From NCBI RefSeq assembly GCF_036014115.1, contig NZ_CP107913.1:7557501-7621500 (forward strand): 64,000 bases of DNA, given 5' to 3'. A program made the translations under genes and the position numbers. Shown here piece by piece: positions 52,179-61,789 of this stretch (position 1 is the stretch's first letter; each line of letters begins with the position of its first letter). Under the pieces are notes generated by a model. It was not told the DNA's origin, did not search any database, and saw nothing but the letters and a program-made list of their open reading frames with translations. This DNA comes from Streptomyces sp. NBC_00448 (GTDB taxonomy: Bacteria > Actinomycetota > Actinomycetes > Streptomycetales > Streptomycetaceae).

Positions 52179-53399
52179 ATGTCCGACAGGATGTCACCGG
52201 CAGGGACCGGATCGGGCGCGGAGGCAGCGATGACAGACGGTGGCGGAGAAGGGGACGACGCTGCTCCCGCGTCGTTGCGGCGCAGGAGCGTGCTGGTGGC
52301 GGCGGTGTCCGCGGCGTCCGCAGGTCCGCTCGCGGCCCCCGTGTCCGCCGCTTCGCTGCCGCCTGTTCCACCAGGCGCAGCGACTGGCGGCCGATCCGTC
52401 GCACGTCTGCTGTCGGTTGCCGAGCGCGAGCGGGACCTCGGCTGGATCAGGACGGCCCTGCAGGTTGCGGTGGAACTCGAACTGTCGACCATCCCGCCGT
52501 ACCTGTGCGGCTGGTGGTCGGTGAAGGACCGGGGAAGCCAGGCCGCGCGGCTGATCCGGCGGATCATCGACGACGAGATGTACCACCTGGGTGTGGTGTG
52601 CAACCTGCTGGTCGCGGTGGGTGGGCAGCCGCAGATCAAGGCTGCGGCGCCGGTCTATCCGGGGCCCCTGCCCGGAGGGGTACGTGCCGGGGTCACCGTG
52701 TACCTCTCGGGCCTGACAAGGTCCTTTGTGCACGACGTGATGATGGCCATCGAGGCCCCGGAACTCCCGCTGGCCCGCGTCGGCGATGTCTCGTCGAGCA
52801 TCGGTGTCTTCTACGGCGAACTGCAGCGCGCGTTCCGGGCCGAGGCTCCTACGCTGGCGTCAGCTGGGCAGTTGGCGGCACGCGTCGGGTCCGACGATCT
52901 GAAGCCGCTGGAAAGCGTCGACGACGTCGAGAGAGCCATCGAGATCGTCAAGGAGCAGGGCGAGGGCACGACGGGCTCTCCGGATGAGGCGTTCCAGGAT
53001 GACCAGCCGGCGCACTACTACGCGTTCGGCGAGATCTACCACGGAAGGTGCCTGCAGAAGACCGACGGCGTTTGGGAGTTCACCGGCGACGCGGTCCCGT
53101 TCCCCGATGTCCGCCCTATGGCCGTGGTACCGGCCGGAGGCTGGCAGGACCCGTCGCCTCAGGTCGCGCAGCTCCTGAACAGCTTCGACACCGGATACCA
53201 CGAGGTCCTGAACTCTCTGGAGACGGCCTGGTCCGGTGGCGGGGCGCGCAGCCTGGGCGCTGCGGTGCATGCCATGCGCGGACTGGAGCCGTCTGCGGTG
53301 GAACTCATGGAGACGGCGATCCCCGACACGTCGAGTACCTACGGTCCTCAGTTCAGTCCTCCCGCTCTTCCGGTGAACGCGAGCCGTCGCGGTCGCTGA
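52179..53399 (+). CDS. Secreted ferritin-like (VioB-type) domain protein
   Basis: A 406-residue protein. A twin-arginine-like signal (LRRRSVLVAAVSAAS at about 34-48) is followed by a ferritin-like domain: ALQVAVELELSTIPPYLCGWWS and RRIIDDEMYHLGVVCNLLVAVGG carry the Glu and ExxH residues typical of di-metal ferritin-like proteins of the VioB N-terminal type. A second conserved block is HYYAFGEIYHGR. Function unknown; perhaps a metal-dependent oxidase or storage protein outside the cell. GGAGG precedes the ATG. Confidence 0.75.
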   Translation: MSDRMSPAGTGSGAEAAMTDGGGEGDDAAPASLRRRSVLVAAVSAASAGPLAAPVSAASLPPVPPGAATGGRSVARLLSVAERERDLGWIRTALQVAVELELSTIPPYLCGWWSVKDRGSQAARLIRRIIDDEMYHLGVVCNLLVAVGGQPQIKAAAPVYPGPLPGGVRAGVTVYLSGLTRSFVHDVMMAIEAPELPLARVGDVSSSIGVFYGELQRAFRAEAPTLASAGQLAARVGSDDLKPLESVDDVERAIEIVKEQGEGTTGSPDEAFQDDQPAHYYAFGEIYHGRCLQKTDGVWEFTGDAVPFPDVRPMAVVPAGGWQDPSPQVAQLLNSFDTGYHEVLNSLETAWSGGGARSLGAAVHAMRGLEPSAVELMETAIPDTSSTYGPQFSPPALPVNASRRGR

Positions 53400-53454
53400 C
53401 GTGTGGGGTTGGGGCCATTGGCCGGGTCCCGCGACGCAGCGGTTGTCGCGGGCG

Positions 53455-54504
53455 TCAGCCCGCGTGCCGCTGGTCGGCGGCGGCGAGGCGGGTCAGGTAG
53501 GCGTTGTAGGAGGTGAGCTCGGCGTCGTCGTCGCGGAGCGCTTGGCGGTCGGAGCGGGCCGCGGTGCGGCGGTCGGAGGCGAACCACTGGGCGAGCAGGG
53601 CCAGCAGGACGAGCAGGGTGGGGACCTCGCTGAACGCCCAGGCGATGCCGCCGCCGGTGGACTGGTCGCTCAGCGCGCTGATGTGCCAACTGGCGGGCGG
53701 GTGGGCGAAGTAGCCGACGAGCAGGCCGCTGGACATCATCACGGCGATGCCGAAGAAGGCGTGGAAGGGCATGCCGATGAACAGTTCCAGCATCCGCATG
53801 AGGTGGCTGGGCCGCCGTGGGGCGGGGTCGATGCCCATGATCGGCCAGAAGAACAGCAGCCCGGTGGCGAGGAAGTGGGCGAGCATCCACTCGTGGCCGA
53901 GCCAGGTGCTCATGGCCCAGTCGAACAGCGGGGTGAAGTAGAGGGCGTAGAGGCTGGCGATGAACAGCGGCAGCGTGAACAGCGGGGAGGAGACCACTTG
54001 CGTGAAGCGGCTGTGCAGCAGGCGGACGAGGAGCTCGCGCGGGCCGGTGCGGCCGCCCGCCGCGGCCGGCAGCGCGCGCAGGGCGAGCGTGACGGGCGCA
54101 CCGAGGAGCACCAGGATCGGGGAGAGCATCGACAGCACCATGTGCTGGACCATGTGGACGCTGAACAGGGCCATGCCGTAGCCGCCGATCCCGGTGCAGG
54201 TCACGGTCGCGACCGTGGCGACGCCCGCGAGCCACGCGGCGCTGCGGTGCAGTGGCCAGCGGTCGCCGCGGCGCCGCAGCCGTACGACCGCGGCACCGTA
54301 CAGCAGCAGCGCCAGCAGGCAGGCCACCGCTTCGACCGGCACCGGTTGCGGGTGCCAGGCCAGGAGGCGTCCGAGGGTCGGCGGTGCCTGTGGCATCCAC
54401 ATCGGGCCGCTCATGCCGGTGTTGCTCTTGCCTGGCATGCCGTTCATGCCCGGCATCGACGGCATGGCGCCGCCGGCGTGGAGCAGGGCGGTGGCGGGAT
54501 TCAT
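53455..54504 (-). CDS. CtaG-like cytochrome c oxidase assembly protein (caa3_CtaG family)
   Basis: A 349-residue membrane protein with about seven helices. FSVHMVQHMVLSMLSPILVLLGAP and HEWMLAHFLATGLLFFWPIMG are the conserved His-containing segments of the caa3_CtaG family. The N-terminus has a Met/Gly-rich exported stretch (MPSMPGMNGMPGKSNTGMSG). The family helps deliver copper to cytochrome oxidase. It heads away from the ferritin-like gene and follows the PCuAC/SCO1 pair. Confidence 0.88.
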   Translation of the reverse strand: MNPATALLHAGGAMPSMPGMNGMPGKSNTGMSGPMWMPQAPPTLGRLLAWHPQPVPVEAVACLLALLLYGAAVVRLRRRGDRWPLHRSAAWLAGVATVATVTCTGIGGYGMALFSVHMVQHMVLSMLSPILVLLGAPVTLALRALPAAAGGRTGPRELLVRLLHSRFTQVVSSPLFTLPLFIASLYALYFTPLFDWAMSTWLGHEWMLAHFLATGLLFFWPIMGIDPAPRRPSHLMRMLELFIGMPFHAFFGIAVMMSSGLLVGYFAHPPASWHISALSDQSTGGGIAWAFSEVPTLLVLLALLAQWFASDRRTAARSDRQALRDDDAELTSYNAYLTRLAAADQRHAG

Positions 54505-54589
54505 GGGAGTCCTTCCCTCAAGGGGTGCGCACGGTTCGGCGGAGCGCCCCGCCCGGGTGTGACCGGGACGGGGCGCCCCCGGGCGGGGT

Positions 54590-55063
54590 TCAGCTCTTGG
54601 GCTGGTAGGTGGCCGGTTCGACCGGCGCTTTGACTGTGACCGGTCCGGAGTGGGCGAACCGCAGGTGGAAGGTGACCTGCCGGCCGACGGCGGGCCGTTC
54701 CGTGAGGTTCATGAGCATCAGGTGGTTGCCGCCGGTCTTCAGCACGAGCGAGCCGTGAGCGGGTATGGGCAGCGACGAGACTCCTTTCATCGCGTCGGTG
54801 TCGGTCGTGACGTGCAGCGACACCATCGGTGCGAGGTCGCTGGTGACGCCGGTCAGCGCGTCGGCGGCCGAGCCGGTGTTGGTGACGGTGAAGTAACCGG
54901 TCGCCATGTCCGTGAGCGGCGGCCGGGGCACGTAGGCGCCGGAGACGTGGAGGCGGGGGCGGCCGGTGGCCGAACCCGCAGAGGAGGAGTGGGAGCAGCC
55001 GGTCAGGGCGGCCGTGGCGGCGACGAGCACGACCGCGACGGCTGAGACGGTGCGGTGGTTCAC
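54590..55063 (-). CDS. PCuAC copper chaperone (lipoprotein)
   Basis: A 157-residue lipoprotein: lipobox LTGC at about 20-23. The PCuAC domain has a complete metal motif: MVSLHVTTDTDAMKG and GGNHLMLMNL (His and Met residues). It binds Cu(I) outside the membrane and supports CuA site assembly with SCO1. GTG start overlaps the SCO1 stop. Confidence 0.9.
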   Translation of the reverse strand: MNHRTVSAVAVVLVAATAALTGCSHSSSAGSATGRPRLHVSGAYVPRPPLTDMATGYFTVTNTGSAADALTGVTSDLAPMVSLHVTTDTDAMKGVSSLPIPAHGSLVLKTGGNHLMLMNLTERPAVGRQVTFHLRFAHSGPVTVKAPVEPATYQPKS

Positions 55064-55710
55064 GGGGTGGCTCCCTGGACGAGGCGGGGCAGGTCGGCGG
55101 CGAAGCGGCTCTCGGGCGTGCCGGAGGGATAGAGCAGGTGTGCCTTGTCGTCCTTGGGGGAGAAGACGACGACTTCGGCGCCGTGGGTGACGCTCTCGCT
55201 TCCGTCGGCGTTGCGGACCGGCGCCGAGACACCGATGCCGAGGCCGCGCGCGGCGCGCTGGATGGTGCCGAAGTCGCCGGTCAGGCCCACGAAATGGGGG
55301 TCGAACTCCCGAAGCCACTGCTTGAGCCGGCCAGGAGTGTCACGCTGCGGGTCGGTCGTGACGAAGACGACCGTCGGGCGCGGGCTGCCGGTCGGCAGCC
55401 GTTGGACGGCTCCGGCCAGGTCGGCCATGGTCGTCGGGCACACGTCGGGGCAGTGGGTGTAGCCGAAGTACAGCAGCAGCGGTCGTCCGGCGGTCCGCCG
55501 GACCAGGTCGTAGCGCTTGCCGTCCTGGTCGGTCAGATCCAGGGCGGGTTTCGGGAACGGCGTGTCGAAGACGATGGCCCCGTGAGTCGACGAGGACGGC
55601 GGGGTCGAGATCTTGGCGACGGGTCCGCTGTCGGAAGAGCCGCTGCACCCTGCGAGGGCGCACACGGCTGCGAGCGCGACCGCGGCGGCGGTCGGACGGT
55701 GGTGACGCAT
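55060..55710 (-). CDS. SCO1/SenC copper-insertion protein (lipoprotein)
   Basis: A 216-residue lipoprotein with lipobox LAGC at 19-22. Thioredoxin-like fold with THCPDVCPTTM (Cys87, Cys91) and the conserved His176 in VTHGAEVV, the three copper ligands of SCO proteins. It inserts copper into the CuA site of cytochrome c oxidase. It overlaps the PCuAC gene by 4 nt. Confidence 0.93.
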   Translation of the reverse strand: MRHHRPTAAAVALAAVCALAGCSGSSDSGPVAKISTPPSSSTHGAIVFDTPFPKPALDLTDQDGKRYDLVRRTAGRPLLLYFGYTHCPDVCPTTMADLAGAVQRLPTGSPRPTVVFVTTDPQRDTPGRLKQWLREFDPHFVGLTGDFGTIQRAARGLGIGVSAPVRNADGSESVTHGAEVVVFSPKDDKAHLLYPSGTPESRFAADLPRLVQGATP

Positions 55711-56072
55711 GGACGGATTTCCTCTGGTGCACGGCCGTCCACCCCGCGGTGCGACCCGTCTGCGGGCAGCGCACGGCAGGGTGAGGACGGCGTGGTGGTT
55801 CCGTGCGTGCCCGGTACGCACGGAGGAAGGCAGGGTCCGGCGCGGACGCGTCCCTCGCCCGGGCAGGGACGAGGACCCCCGCGACCGCCCCGCCATGTCG
55901 CGCGTGCACGGGAGTTCGCGGGAGCCGTCGGGGGTGTTCCGGTCGCCGCTGAGAGCGACGGTCCGGGTTTGCCCCGGGGTCCGGCCGGATGTTCCGGCGG
56001 GTCGTTCACGAGCCCGCCGGTAGTACCGCCCCGGCCATGAGGACAAGCACGCACCGTGTGCGTGACGGTCTG

Positions 56073-56879
56073 TCAGGCCGTGGCCGCCACCGGGGGTGGC
56101 CCCCTGCGTACCACGCTGTGCCGTACGGAAACGGCCTTCGGTCGGCGCCGCTCCGGGCGCCGGTGGGCCGCCCGCGCCGCTCGCCGCTCGCCGTCCTCCA
56201 GCCCGGCTCGCGCGGCGAGGAGGACGAGCACGGCGCACCCGGCCCGCACGGCGACGAGCACCGCGGTCGTGGCCGGAGCGAGCACGCGACCCGATTGCCG
56301 GGCGAGGTGCCAGAGCGCCGCCTCGCCGCGCCACAGCAGCAGTCCCATCACCAGGGCCGCCAGCAGGTGCGCGGTCACCATGCCCGGCGTCAGCATGAGG
56401 CCCATCCCCATGCCGGACGATCCGGGAGAACCCATTCCCGGCATGGCGGCCGAGCCGGCAGGAACGGCGACAGCCTGCGCGAGGCCCGCCTGCCGTACGA
56501 GGTGCGCCGCGTCAGCCGGCGTCGAGCCCGCGGGCAGGCCCCCGCACACCAGACGAGCGGCCAGCGCCATGACGCCGTGCTCCTGGGGTGCCATCGAGCC
56601 GGATGCCCCCGAAGTGCCCTGAGCCAGGCAGAACATCAGGTGGAGCCCGAGCTGGCCGGCCGCCAGACCGGCGGTGATGCCGCGCAGCGACCTGCGGCGC
56701 CCGGCCAGGGGAACGACCACGCACATCACGGCCAGCCACCCGGCCACCAGCGTTCCGGCGCCGACCGGCATGCCCGACGCAACTCCGTGGCCCAGGGCCG
56801 ACAACAGGACGCAGGCCGCGGCGAACACCGCGGCCCTGACCAGTCTGAAGTCGGCGGCAGCCCGAACGGGACGATCCAT
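56073..56879 (-). CDS. Met-rich membrane protein of the copper island (paralogue 2)
   Basis: A 268-residue membrane protein with about five hydrophobic helices and a Met/Gly/Ser loop (MPGMGSPGSSGMGMGLMLTP). The end RHSVVRRGPPPV is nearly that of the protein at 44121-44810, and TAHLLAALVMGLLLWRGEAALW matches it too. The two bracket the copper genes. No named family; copper role inferred. Confidence 0.65.
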   Translation of the reverse strand: MDRPVRAAADFRLVRAAVFAAACVLLSALGHGVASGMPVGAGTLVAGWLAVMCVVVPLAGRRRSLRGITAGLAAGQLGLHLMFCLAQGTSGASGSMAPQEHGVMALAARLVCGGLPAGSTPADAAHLVRQAGLAQAVAVPAGSAAMPGMGSPGSSGMGMGLMLTPGMVTAHLLAALVMGLLLWRGEAALWHLARQSGRVLAPATTAVLVAVRAGCAVLVLLAARAGLEDGERRAARAAHRRPERRRPKAVSVRHSVVRRGPPPVAATA

Positions 56880-56981
56880 GGCCCAGCCATCATGACACCC
56901 GGAAAGTCCCGTCCCGGCGGCAGGGGCGGCCGTCGCCCGGCCCGGCCGCGCGGTACCCCTGCCCGGCTCTTGGAAACGCGG

Positions 56982-57197
56982 TCAGGCCGTGGCCACCGCG
57001 TCGAGCTTTCCGGCTTTCGCGTCCGCCACAAGGTCCGCGAACTGATCCGCGCTCATCTCCACGCGCTGCCCGAAGTCGTCGGTGATCACGATCCGACGGT
57101 CCGCCGGCGCTGACGGATCGACGAAGAGTTGCGGACAGCCGCAGTCGCACTTGCCGCAGAACGTCGCCAGGGGCTGCAGGTTGCTGAGGTCGGTCAT
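56982..57197 (-). CDS. Small putative metal-binding protein (CxxCxCxxP)
   Basis: A 71-residue protein with a CGKCDCGCPQL motif at 15-25, four Cys within seven residues, followed by a compact mixed region. Start ATG has GGAGG five bases upstream. Similar small proteins are common in actinomycetes; a Zn or Cu site is plausible. No named family recalled. Confidence 0.6.
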   Translation of the reverse strand: MTDLSNLQPLATFCGKCDCGCPQLFVDPSAPADRRIVITDDFGQRVEMSADQFADLVADAKAGKLDAVATA

Positions 57198-57415
57198 CGT
57201 TCCTCCACCTTCTCGGGGTCGCCCGTGCTGAGCGCCGCGACGCCGGTCGTACGTGCCGCCGCACTCGTCGGCGACATACCCCTGACGCCGTCGCGTGACG
57301 CCGACGCACCGAGCACCTCCGAAGCACGGGCGCGGCGAGCCGCGCGCCGGTGTGCCTCCCGCGCCTCAGCCCGCGGGGAGTCACGTGGAACTTCCGAGGA
57401 GGGCAGGACGACCAC
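57194..57415 (-). CDS. Possible small ORF overlapping the Cys-rich gene
   Basis: A 73-residue frame, Arg/Ala-rich, whose TGA overlaps the next gene's ATG. That geometry is typical of real operons here, but the protein has no recognisable motif and biased composition. Weakly supported. Confidence 0.25.
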   Translation of the reverse strand: MVVLPSSEVPRDSPRAEAREAHRRAARRARASEVLGASASRDGVRGMSPTSAAARTTGVAALSTGDPEKVEER

Positions 57416-57600
57416 TCAAGGGGGCACCCGCTGAAGGAGGAGCAGCCGTGATCGCCACCGTCACGCACCCGCGAGCACCACCGTGACCGAGGACTCGCTG
57501 CCCTCGGCCGAGCGTGGCGACCGATGCCGTCGTGACCATGGCTCACCTGCCGCGGACCTCGCCGTCACCTCGACGGCCGGCTGCCGCTTTTCCGTGACCG
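57416..57600. other. Gap, nothing recognised
   Basis: Short ORFs on the plus strand look like shadows; no promoter or repeat stands out. Together with the doubtful ORF before it, about 400 bp are without a firm gene. Confidence 0.3.
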
Positions 57601-58431
57601 TCAGCTCCTGTCACGCCGCTCGTCGGGCGGACCCCGGCGGTCTGTTGGGCGCTCCGCCTTGTCGGGGGACAGCGGCGCGACGACGAGGTGTGGGCGACTG
57701 GTGATGGGGTGGTCCACGACCTGTGCGCGGACGCGGAAGACCCGCTCGGCGAGATCCGGGGTGAGTGCCTCTTCGGGTGATCCCTTTGCGACGAGGACTC
57801 CCTGGTGCATCACGACCAGGGTGTCGGCGTAGGCCACGGCGTGGTCGAGGTCGTGCAGCACGGCGATACGGGTCACCGGCAGGTCGGCGAGCAACGTGAG
57901 GGTGTCGAGCTGCGCGGTGATGTCGAGGTGGTTGGTGGGTTCGTCGAGCAGCAGCACGGGAGCGTCCTGTGCCAGGGCTCGGGCGAGCAGCACGCGCTGT
58001 CGCTCACCGCCGGACAGTGTCTGGAACGTCCGTTGGGCGAGGTGGCCGACACGGCAGCGGTCGAGCGCGGTGTCCACGGCGTCGTGGTCGCCGTGGCCGT
58101 CGCGTTGGTACCAGCGTTGGCGGGCGAACCGGCCGGTCGCCACGATGTCGCGCACGAGGAGGCCGTCGGCTGCCGCTTGGTGCTGGGTGACGACCGCGCG
58201 CAGGCGGGCGACATCGCGTGGTCGGGCCGTCCATACGTCGGTGTCGCCGATGACCACGGCTCCGGCGTCGGGGCGCACCGCTCGGTAGATGGTGCGCAGC
58301 AGCGTCGACTTGCCTGCTCCGTTGGGGCCTACGATCGCGACGAACGAGCCTTCGGCGATGGTCAGGTCGACCTCGTCGATGAGCGTACGCGGACCGATGC
58401 GCACGCTGACGTCGCTCACGCTGATCCTCAT
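57601..58431 (-). CDS. FecE-type ABC transporter ATPase
   Basis: A 276-residue ATPase: Walker A GPNGAGKST, Q-loop TQHQAAADG, signature LSGGERQR, Walker B VLLLDEPTNHLD and the H-loop LHDLDHA. It is the FepC/FecE/BtuD type that powers siderophore, heme or B12 import. It follows the permease by 7 nt. Pro/Arg-rich tail. Confidence 0.92.
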   Translation of the reverse strand: MRISVSDVSVRIGPRTLIDEVDLTIAEGSFVAIVGPNGAGKSTLLRTIYRAVRPDAGAVVIGDTDVWTARPRDVARLRAVVTQHQAAADGLLVRDIVATGRFARQRWYQRDGHGDHDAVDTALDRCRVGHLAQRTFQTLSGGERQRVLLARALAQDAPVLLLDEPTNHLDITAQLDTLTLLADLPVTRIAVLHDLDHAVAYADTLVVMHQGVLVAKGSPEEALTPDLAERVFRVRAQVVDHPITSRPHLVVAPLSPDKAERPTDRRGPPDERRDRS

Positions 58432-58438
58432 CGCGCTG

Positions 58439-59509
58439 TCACCCCTGTTCGGCTGGTTTCCGTCGCATCATCATGAGGAACAGCGGTCCCCCGATGAGCG
58501 AGGTGAAGATCGTCAACGGAAGCTCGGCCGGGCTGGCCACGGTGCGCGCGACCAGATCGACACAGACCAGCAGCAGCGCGCCGGCCACGGCCGACAGCGG
58601 TAGCAGTCGGCGGTGGTCGCCGCCTACGACGAGCCGCACCGTCTGCGGGACGATCAGGCCGACGAAGCCCACGCCGCCGGCGTTGCTGACCGAGACCGCC
58701 GTGAGCAGCGCGGCCACGACCAGCAGTCCCAGGCGGAACGTCCGGATGTCGACGCCCACCGCCGTCGCGTCGTCGTCGCCGAGAGCCAGGGCGTTGAGGC
58801 CGCGGCCGCGCGTGAGCAGCCATCCGCCGCACAGCACGGTGACGATCAGCGGCAGCAGGACGTTGCTCCACCGGGCAGCGGCGACGCTGCCCAGTGTCCA
58901 GAAGAGGATGCCGCTGATCTGGTCCGGTTGGGCCTGCAGTTGTACGAAGCTGGTGATCGCGGTGGTGACGTAGCTGAGCGCGACGCCGGCCAGCACGAGC
59001 CGGGAATCCGTGAAGGTCCCGGAGATCTGGGCGAAGGCGAACACCGCGACGAGCACGACCACCGCTCCGGCGAACGCGGCCACGGACACCGACAGCCCCG
59101 CGAGTGCGGTCGTGCCGTAGGCCATCACCAGCACGGCGCCGAGCGTTCCGCCGGAGGAGACCCCGATCACGTAGGGATCGGCCAGCGGATTGCGCACCAG
59201 CCCCTGCAGGGCGGTTCCGGCCAGCGCGAGCGCGGCGCCCACCAGCGCGGCCAGCAGCACGCGCGGCACCCGCAGATCCCAGATGATGTACTGGTCGATC
59301 GGGTCCACCCGCGAGGCCCGTCCAGTCAGGTTGTCCCCGACGGCCCCCAGCACGTCGCCGACACCGAGGTGAACGCTGCCGAGGCACACGCCGGCCACCA
59401 TCGCGACCATCAGGCCGGCGACCAGCAGACAGGCGGTGACGGCCACCCGACCGGCACCAGGACGCGAGCGTGACGCCGACACGGGGAGCGCCGACACCTC
59501 AGAACGCAT
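58439..59509 (-). CDS. FecCD-type ABC permease
   Basis: A 356-residue membrane protein with about ten helices. RVPRVLLAALVGAALALAG and LADPYVIGVSSGGTLGA are the FecCD hallmarks, as is GGVGFVGLIVPQTVRL near the ATPase contact. It overlaps the binding-protein gene by 11 nt. A single permease, so probably a homodimer. Confidence 0.92.
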   Translation of the reverse strand: MRSEVSALPVSASRSRPGAGRVAVTACLLVAGLMVAMVAGVCLGSVHLGVGDVLGAVGDNLTGRASRVDPIDQYIIWDLRVPRVLLAALVGAALALAGTALQGLVRNPLADPYVIGVSSGGTLGAVLVMAYGTTALAGLSVSVAAFAGAVVVLVAVFAFAQISGTFTDSRLVLAGVALSYVTTAITSFVQLQAQPDQISGILFWTLGSVAAARWSNVLLPLIVTVLCGGWLLTRGRGLNALALGDDDATAVGVDIRTFRLGLLVVAALLTAVSVSNAGGVGFVGLIVPQTVRLVVGGDHRRLLPLSAVAGALLLVCVDLVARTVASPAELPLTIFTSLIGGPLFLMMMRRKPAEQG

Positions 59510-60575
59510 CAGGATGGGCCGCACGGGCGACCTTCTCCACGCCGTCGACGGCTGCCGGTCCGAAGTACATCCCGTCGTGGACCACGACGTACCGCTTCGC
59601 CTTCGACGCCGCCCAGAGCGGATGCTCGGCGAAGATCCTGGCCGCGGCGGACGGCGCGTCCACGCTGCCGTCGACGAAGAGCACGAGGATGCCCACATCG
59701 GCCTTCGCGAGCTGCTCCGCGCTGATGGTCGCCTCGCGAGGCTGACCGGCGAACGCGTTGGTCACTCCGGCCCGGCGAAGCACGTCGTCGAAGACACCTC
59801 CGGTCCACACGTACGGAGCATCGGGCGTCGCCCCGGGCCCGGCGATCAGGCCCCGCACGTCCTTGTCGGGCGCGACCGCCTTGGCCACCCGCGCCAGCGT
59901 CGCCTTCTCGCCGGACACGACCGACGCCGCCTTGTCCGGGACATCGAAGATCCTGCCCAGGAGGTTCAGGAAGTCGAAGCTGGTGGTCACCCCCGCCTTG
60001 TTGTAGAACTGCTTCTCCGCCGCGGTGGCCTCCGGGTTGCCGTTGGCGCAGTTGGCGGGGGTGACGATCGTGCGGATACCGAGCTTGGCCAGCTCCTCGC
60101 GGGTGGCGAAGCCCGACTTGCTGTCGAAACCGCCGGCATAGGGAGACACCACCAGATCGGGCTTCGCGGCGATCAACTGCTCGGCCGGCACGCCGTAGTT
60201 CTGGTTCATGGTCAGCCCGCCTTTCGGCAGGGCGGCTATCTGCTGCTGCATACCGGGAATGTCGGAGACACCGTAGTTCTGCGTGTTGGCGATGATCGTC
60301 TTCTGCAGGCCCAGCTCGATGAAGGACTCCACCTCGCCCACGGAGACCCCGTTGAGGATCACCACCCGCCGCGGAGCCTTCGTGAACGTCTCCTTGTACC
60401 CGCAATTGTCAACGGTGAGCGGATAGCCGGTGGCCGAACGCCTCGCAGCACCGCCGGGAGTGCTGCCGGCCGCATGGTCGGCGGAACTTCCGCAGGCGGT
60501 CACCGACCCGGCTGCCACCATTACCAGCACCGACGCAGACAGTACGCGGCGGAGCCGCCTGAACGCGATGAACAT
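59499..60575 (-). CDS. Siderophore/metal-complex-binding lipoprotein
   Basis: A 358-residue periplasmic-binding-type protein of the FecB/BtuF fold with a lipobox VTAC at about 25-28. RRVVILNGVSVGEVESFIELG and EQLIAAKPDLVVSPYAG are typical. It captures an iron chelate or a related complex such as cobalamin and feeds the adjacent permease. No DmdR/IdeR box or riboswitch was recognised upstream on this strand. Substrate uncertain. Confidence 0.88.
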   Translation of the reverse strand: MFIAFRRLRRVLSASVLVMVAAGSVTACGSSADHAAGSTPGGAARRSATGYPLTVDNCGYKETFTKAPRRVVILNGVSVGEVESFIELGLQKTIIANTQNYGVSDIPGMQQQIAALPKGGLTMNQNYGVPAEQLIAAKPDLVVSPYAGGFDSKSGFATREELAKLGIRTIVTPANCANGNPEATAAEKQFYNKAGVTTSFDFLNLLGRIFDVPDKAASVVSGEKATLARVAKAVAPDKDVRGLIAGPGATPDAPYVWTGGVFDDVLRRAGVTNAFAGQPREATISAEQLAKADVGILVLFVDGSVDAPSAAARIFAEHPLWAASKAKRYVVVHDGMYFGPAAVDGVEKVARAAHPDAF

Positions 60576-60899
60576 CGATCACCCTTCACCTGTGCACGGC
60601 TGAGGGCGTTGCCGCGCGCTGTCATAGGGAGTTGTCTCTTGCAGGCAGCGAAAAGTTCCCGCAGTGAAAGACCTGACCCAGGCACAGGTTCCGGGTGGCG
60701 GCCCGGCGTCTGCGAGGTGCGGCCTCCACGGCGCAGCCGGTGCTCGGCTGCCCGGGCGAGACCTGCCGGCTGCGGCGCGCCTCGCGGCGGAGTTCCTGCG
60801 ATGACGTCACGCCGTCGATCGGCCGCGGCGCCCGCACCGAACCTCCGGTGCGGGCTGATGTGAGCTGCCCCGAGTTTCGTAGAGTCCGGTGATCTTGTT
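60576..60899. other. Intergenic region with a hairpin
   Basis: The importer's promoter must lie here on the minus strand. A 10-bp stem GCCCGCACCG/CGGTGCGGGC occurs at about 60829-60855. No gene recognised. The boundary of the IS3 remnant is near 60870-60900. Confidence 0.35.
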
Positions 60900-61789
60900 T
60901 CAGGCAGACTGTGGGACTGGTTCCTGGCGTCGCCAGTAGCCCTGTTCGTGCTCGGCGGGCGGCACGTAGTCGAGTGCGGAGTGGAGCCGTTCCTCGTTGT
61001 ACCAGGTGATCCACTGGAAGATCGCCCGTTCGACCTGGTCGATGTCCTTCCAGGGGCCTTGCATCTCGATCAACTCGGCCTTGAACGTGCCGTTCAGGGC
61101 CTCGGCCATGGCGTTGTCGCAGCTGTCGGCGACGGACCCGACGGAGGCGGAAGCGCCGAGGTCGGCGAGCCGGTCGGTGTACCGAATTGATACGTATCGG
61201 GCGAGTTCAACCGGTCGCTGTGATGGACGAGGCCGGAGTCCTTCGTGATCCTCCGCCTCCACAGGGCCATCTCCAGTGCGTCCAGCGGGAGTTCGGTCCG
61301 CATGTGGTTCGCGACCTGCCAGCCGACGATCATCCGGGAGTACACGTCCAGGACGAACGCCACATACGCCCAGCCCGACCAGGTGCGGACATACGTGATG
61401 TCGGCGACTCACAGCTGGTCCGGCCGGCTCGCGGTGAAGTCCCGGTCGACCAGGTCCGGCGGGCGCGGCGCCGACGGCTCCGGAACTGTCGTGCGACGCC
61501 GCCGTCCACGGATCGCGCCCTCCAGTCCAAACTCGGCCATCAGCCGCTCGACGGTGCAGCGGGCCACCTCGTGGCCCTTGCGCCCGAGCGCGCGGGTGAT
61601 CCGGCGGGCACCGTACGTGCCACCCGACTCCGCGTGGACCCGCTCGATCAGCGGCATGAGCCGTTCGTCGCGGAGCCGACGGGCCGGCTTCGGCCGCTCC
61701 TTGCGGGCGACGTACGTCGATGGCGACAGCTGAAGAACCCGGCAGACGGGATCGACCCCGAGACCTCTGCCACGCAGGTGGCCGATCAC
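60900..61789 (-). pseudogene. IS3 orfB (transposase), nonsense and frameshift
   Basis: Reading order: N-terminal region with YGARRITRAL, stop in place of Trp, then AFVLDVYSRMIVGWQVANH (DDE core with Asp), then a short scrambled segment after LVHHSD that shifts the frame, then VSIRYTDRLADLGASAS and AEALNGTFKAELI with the catalytic Glu. Three pieces in two frames make up one integrase core. Confidence 0.8.

Noticed and set aside
60750..60767. B12-box-like GGGCGAGACCTGCC on the plus strand
   Set aside because: Only the terminal box resembles a cobalamin riboswitch; the GCCACTG and GGGAAGG parts are absent and the strand leads into an IS, not into a gene.
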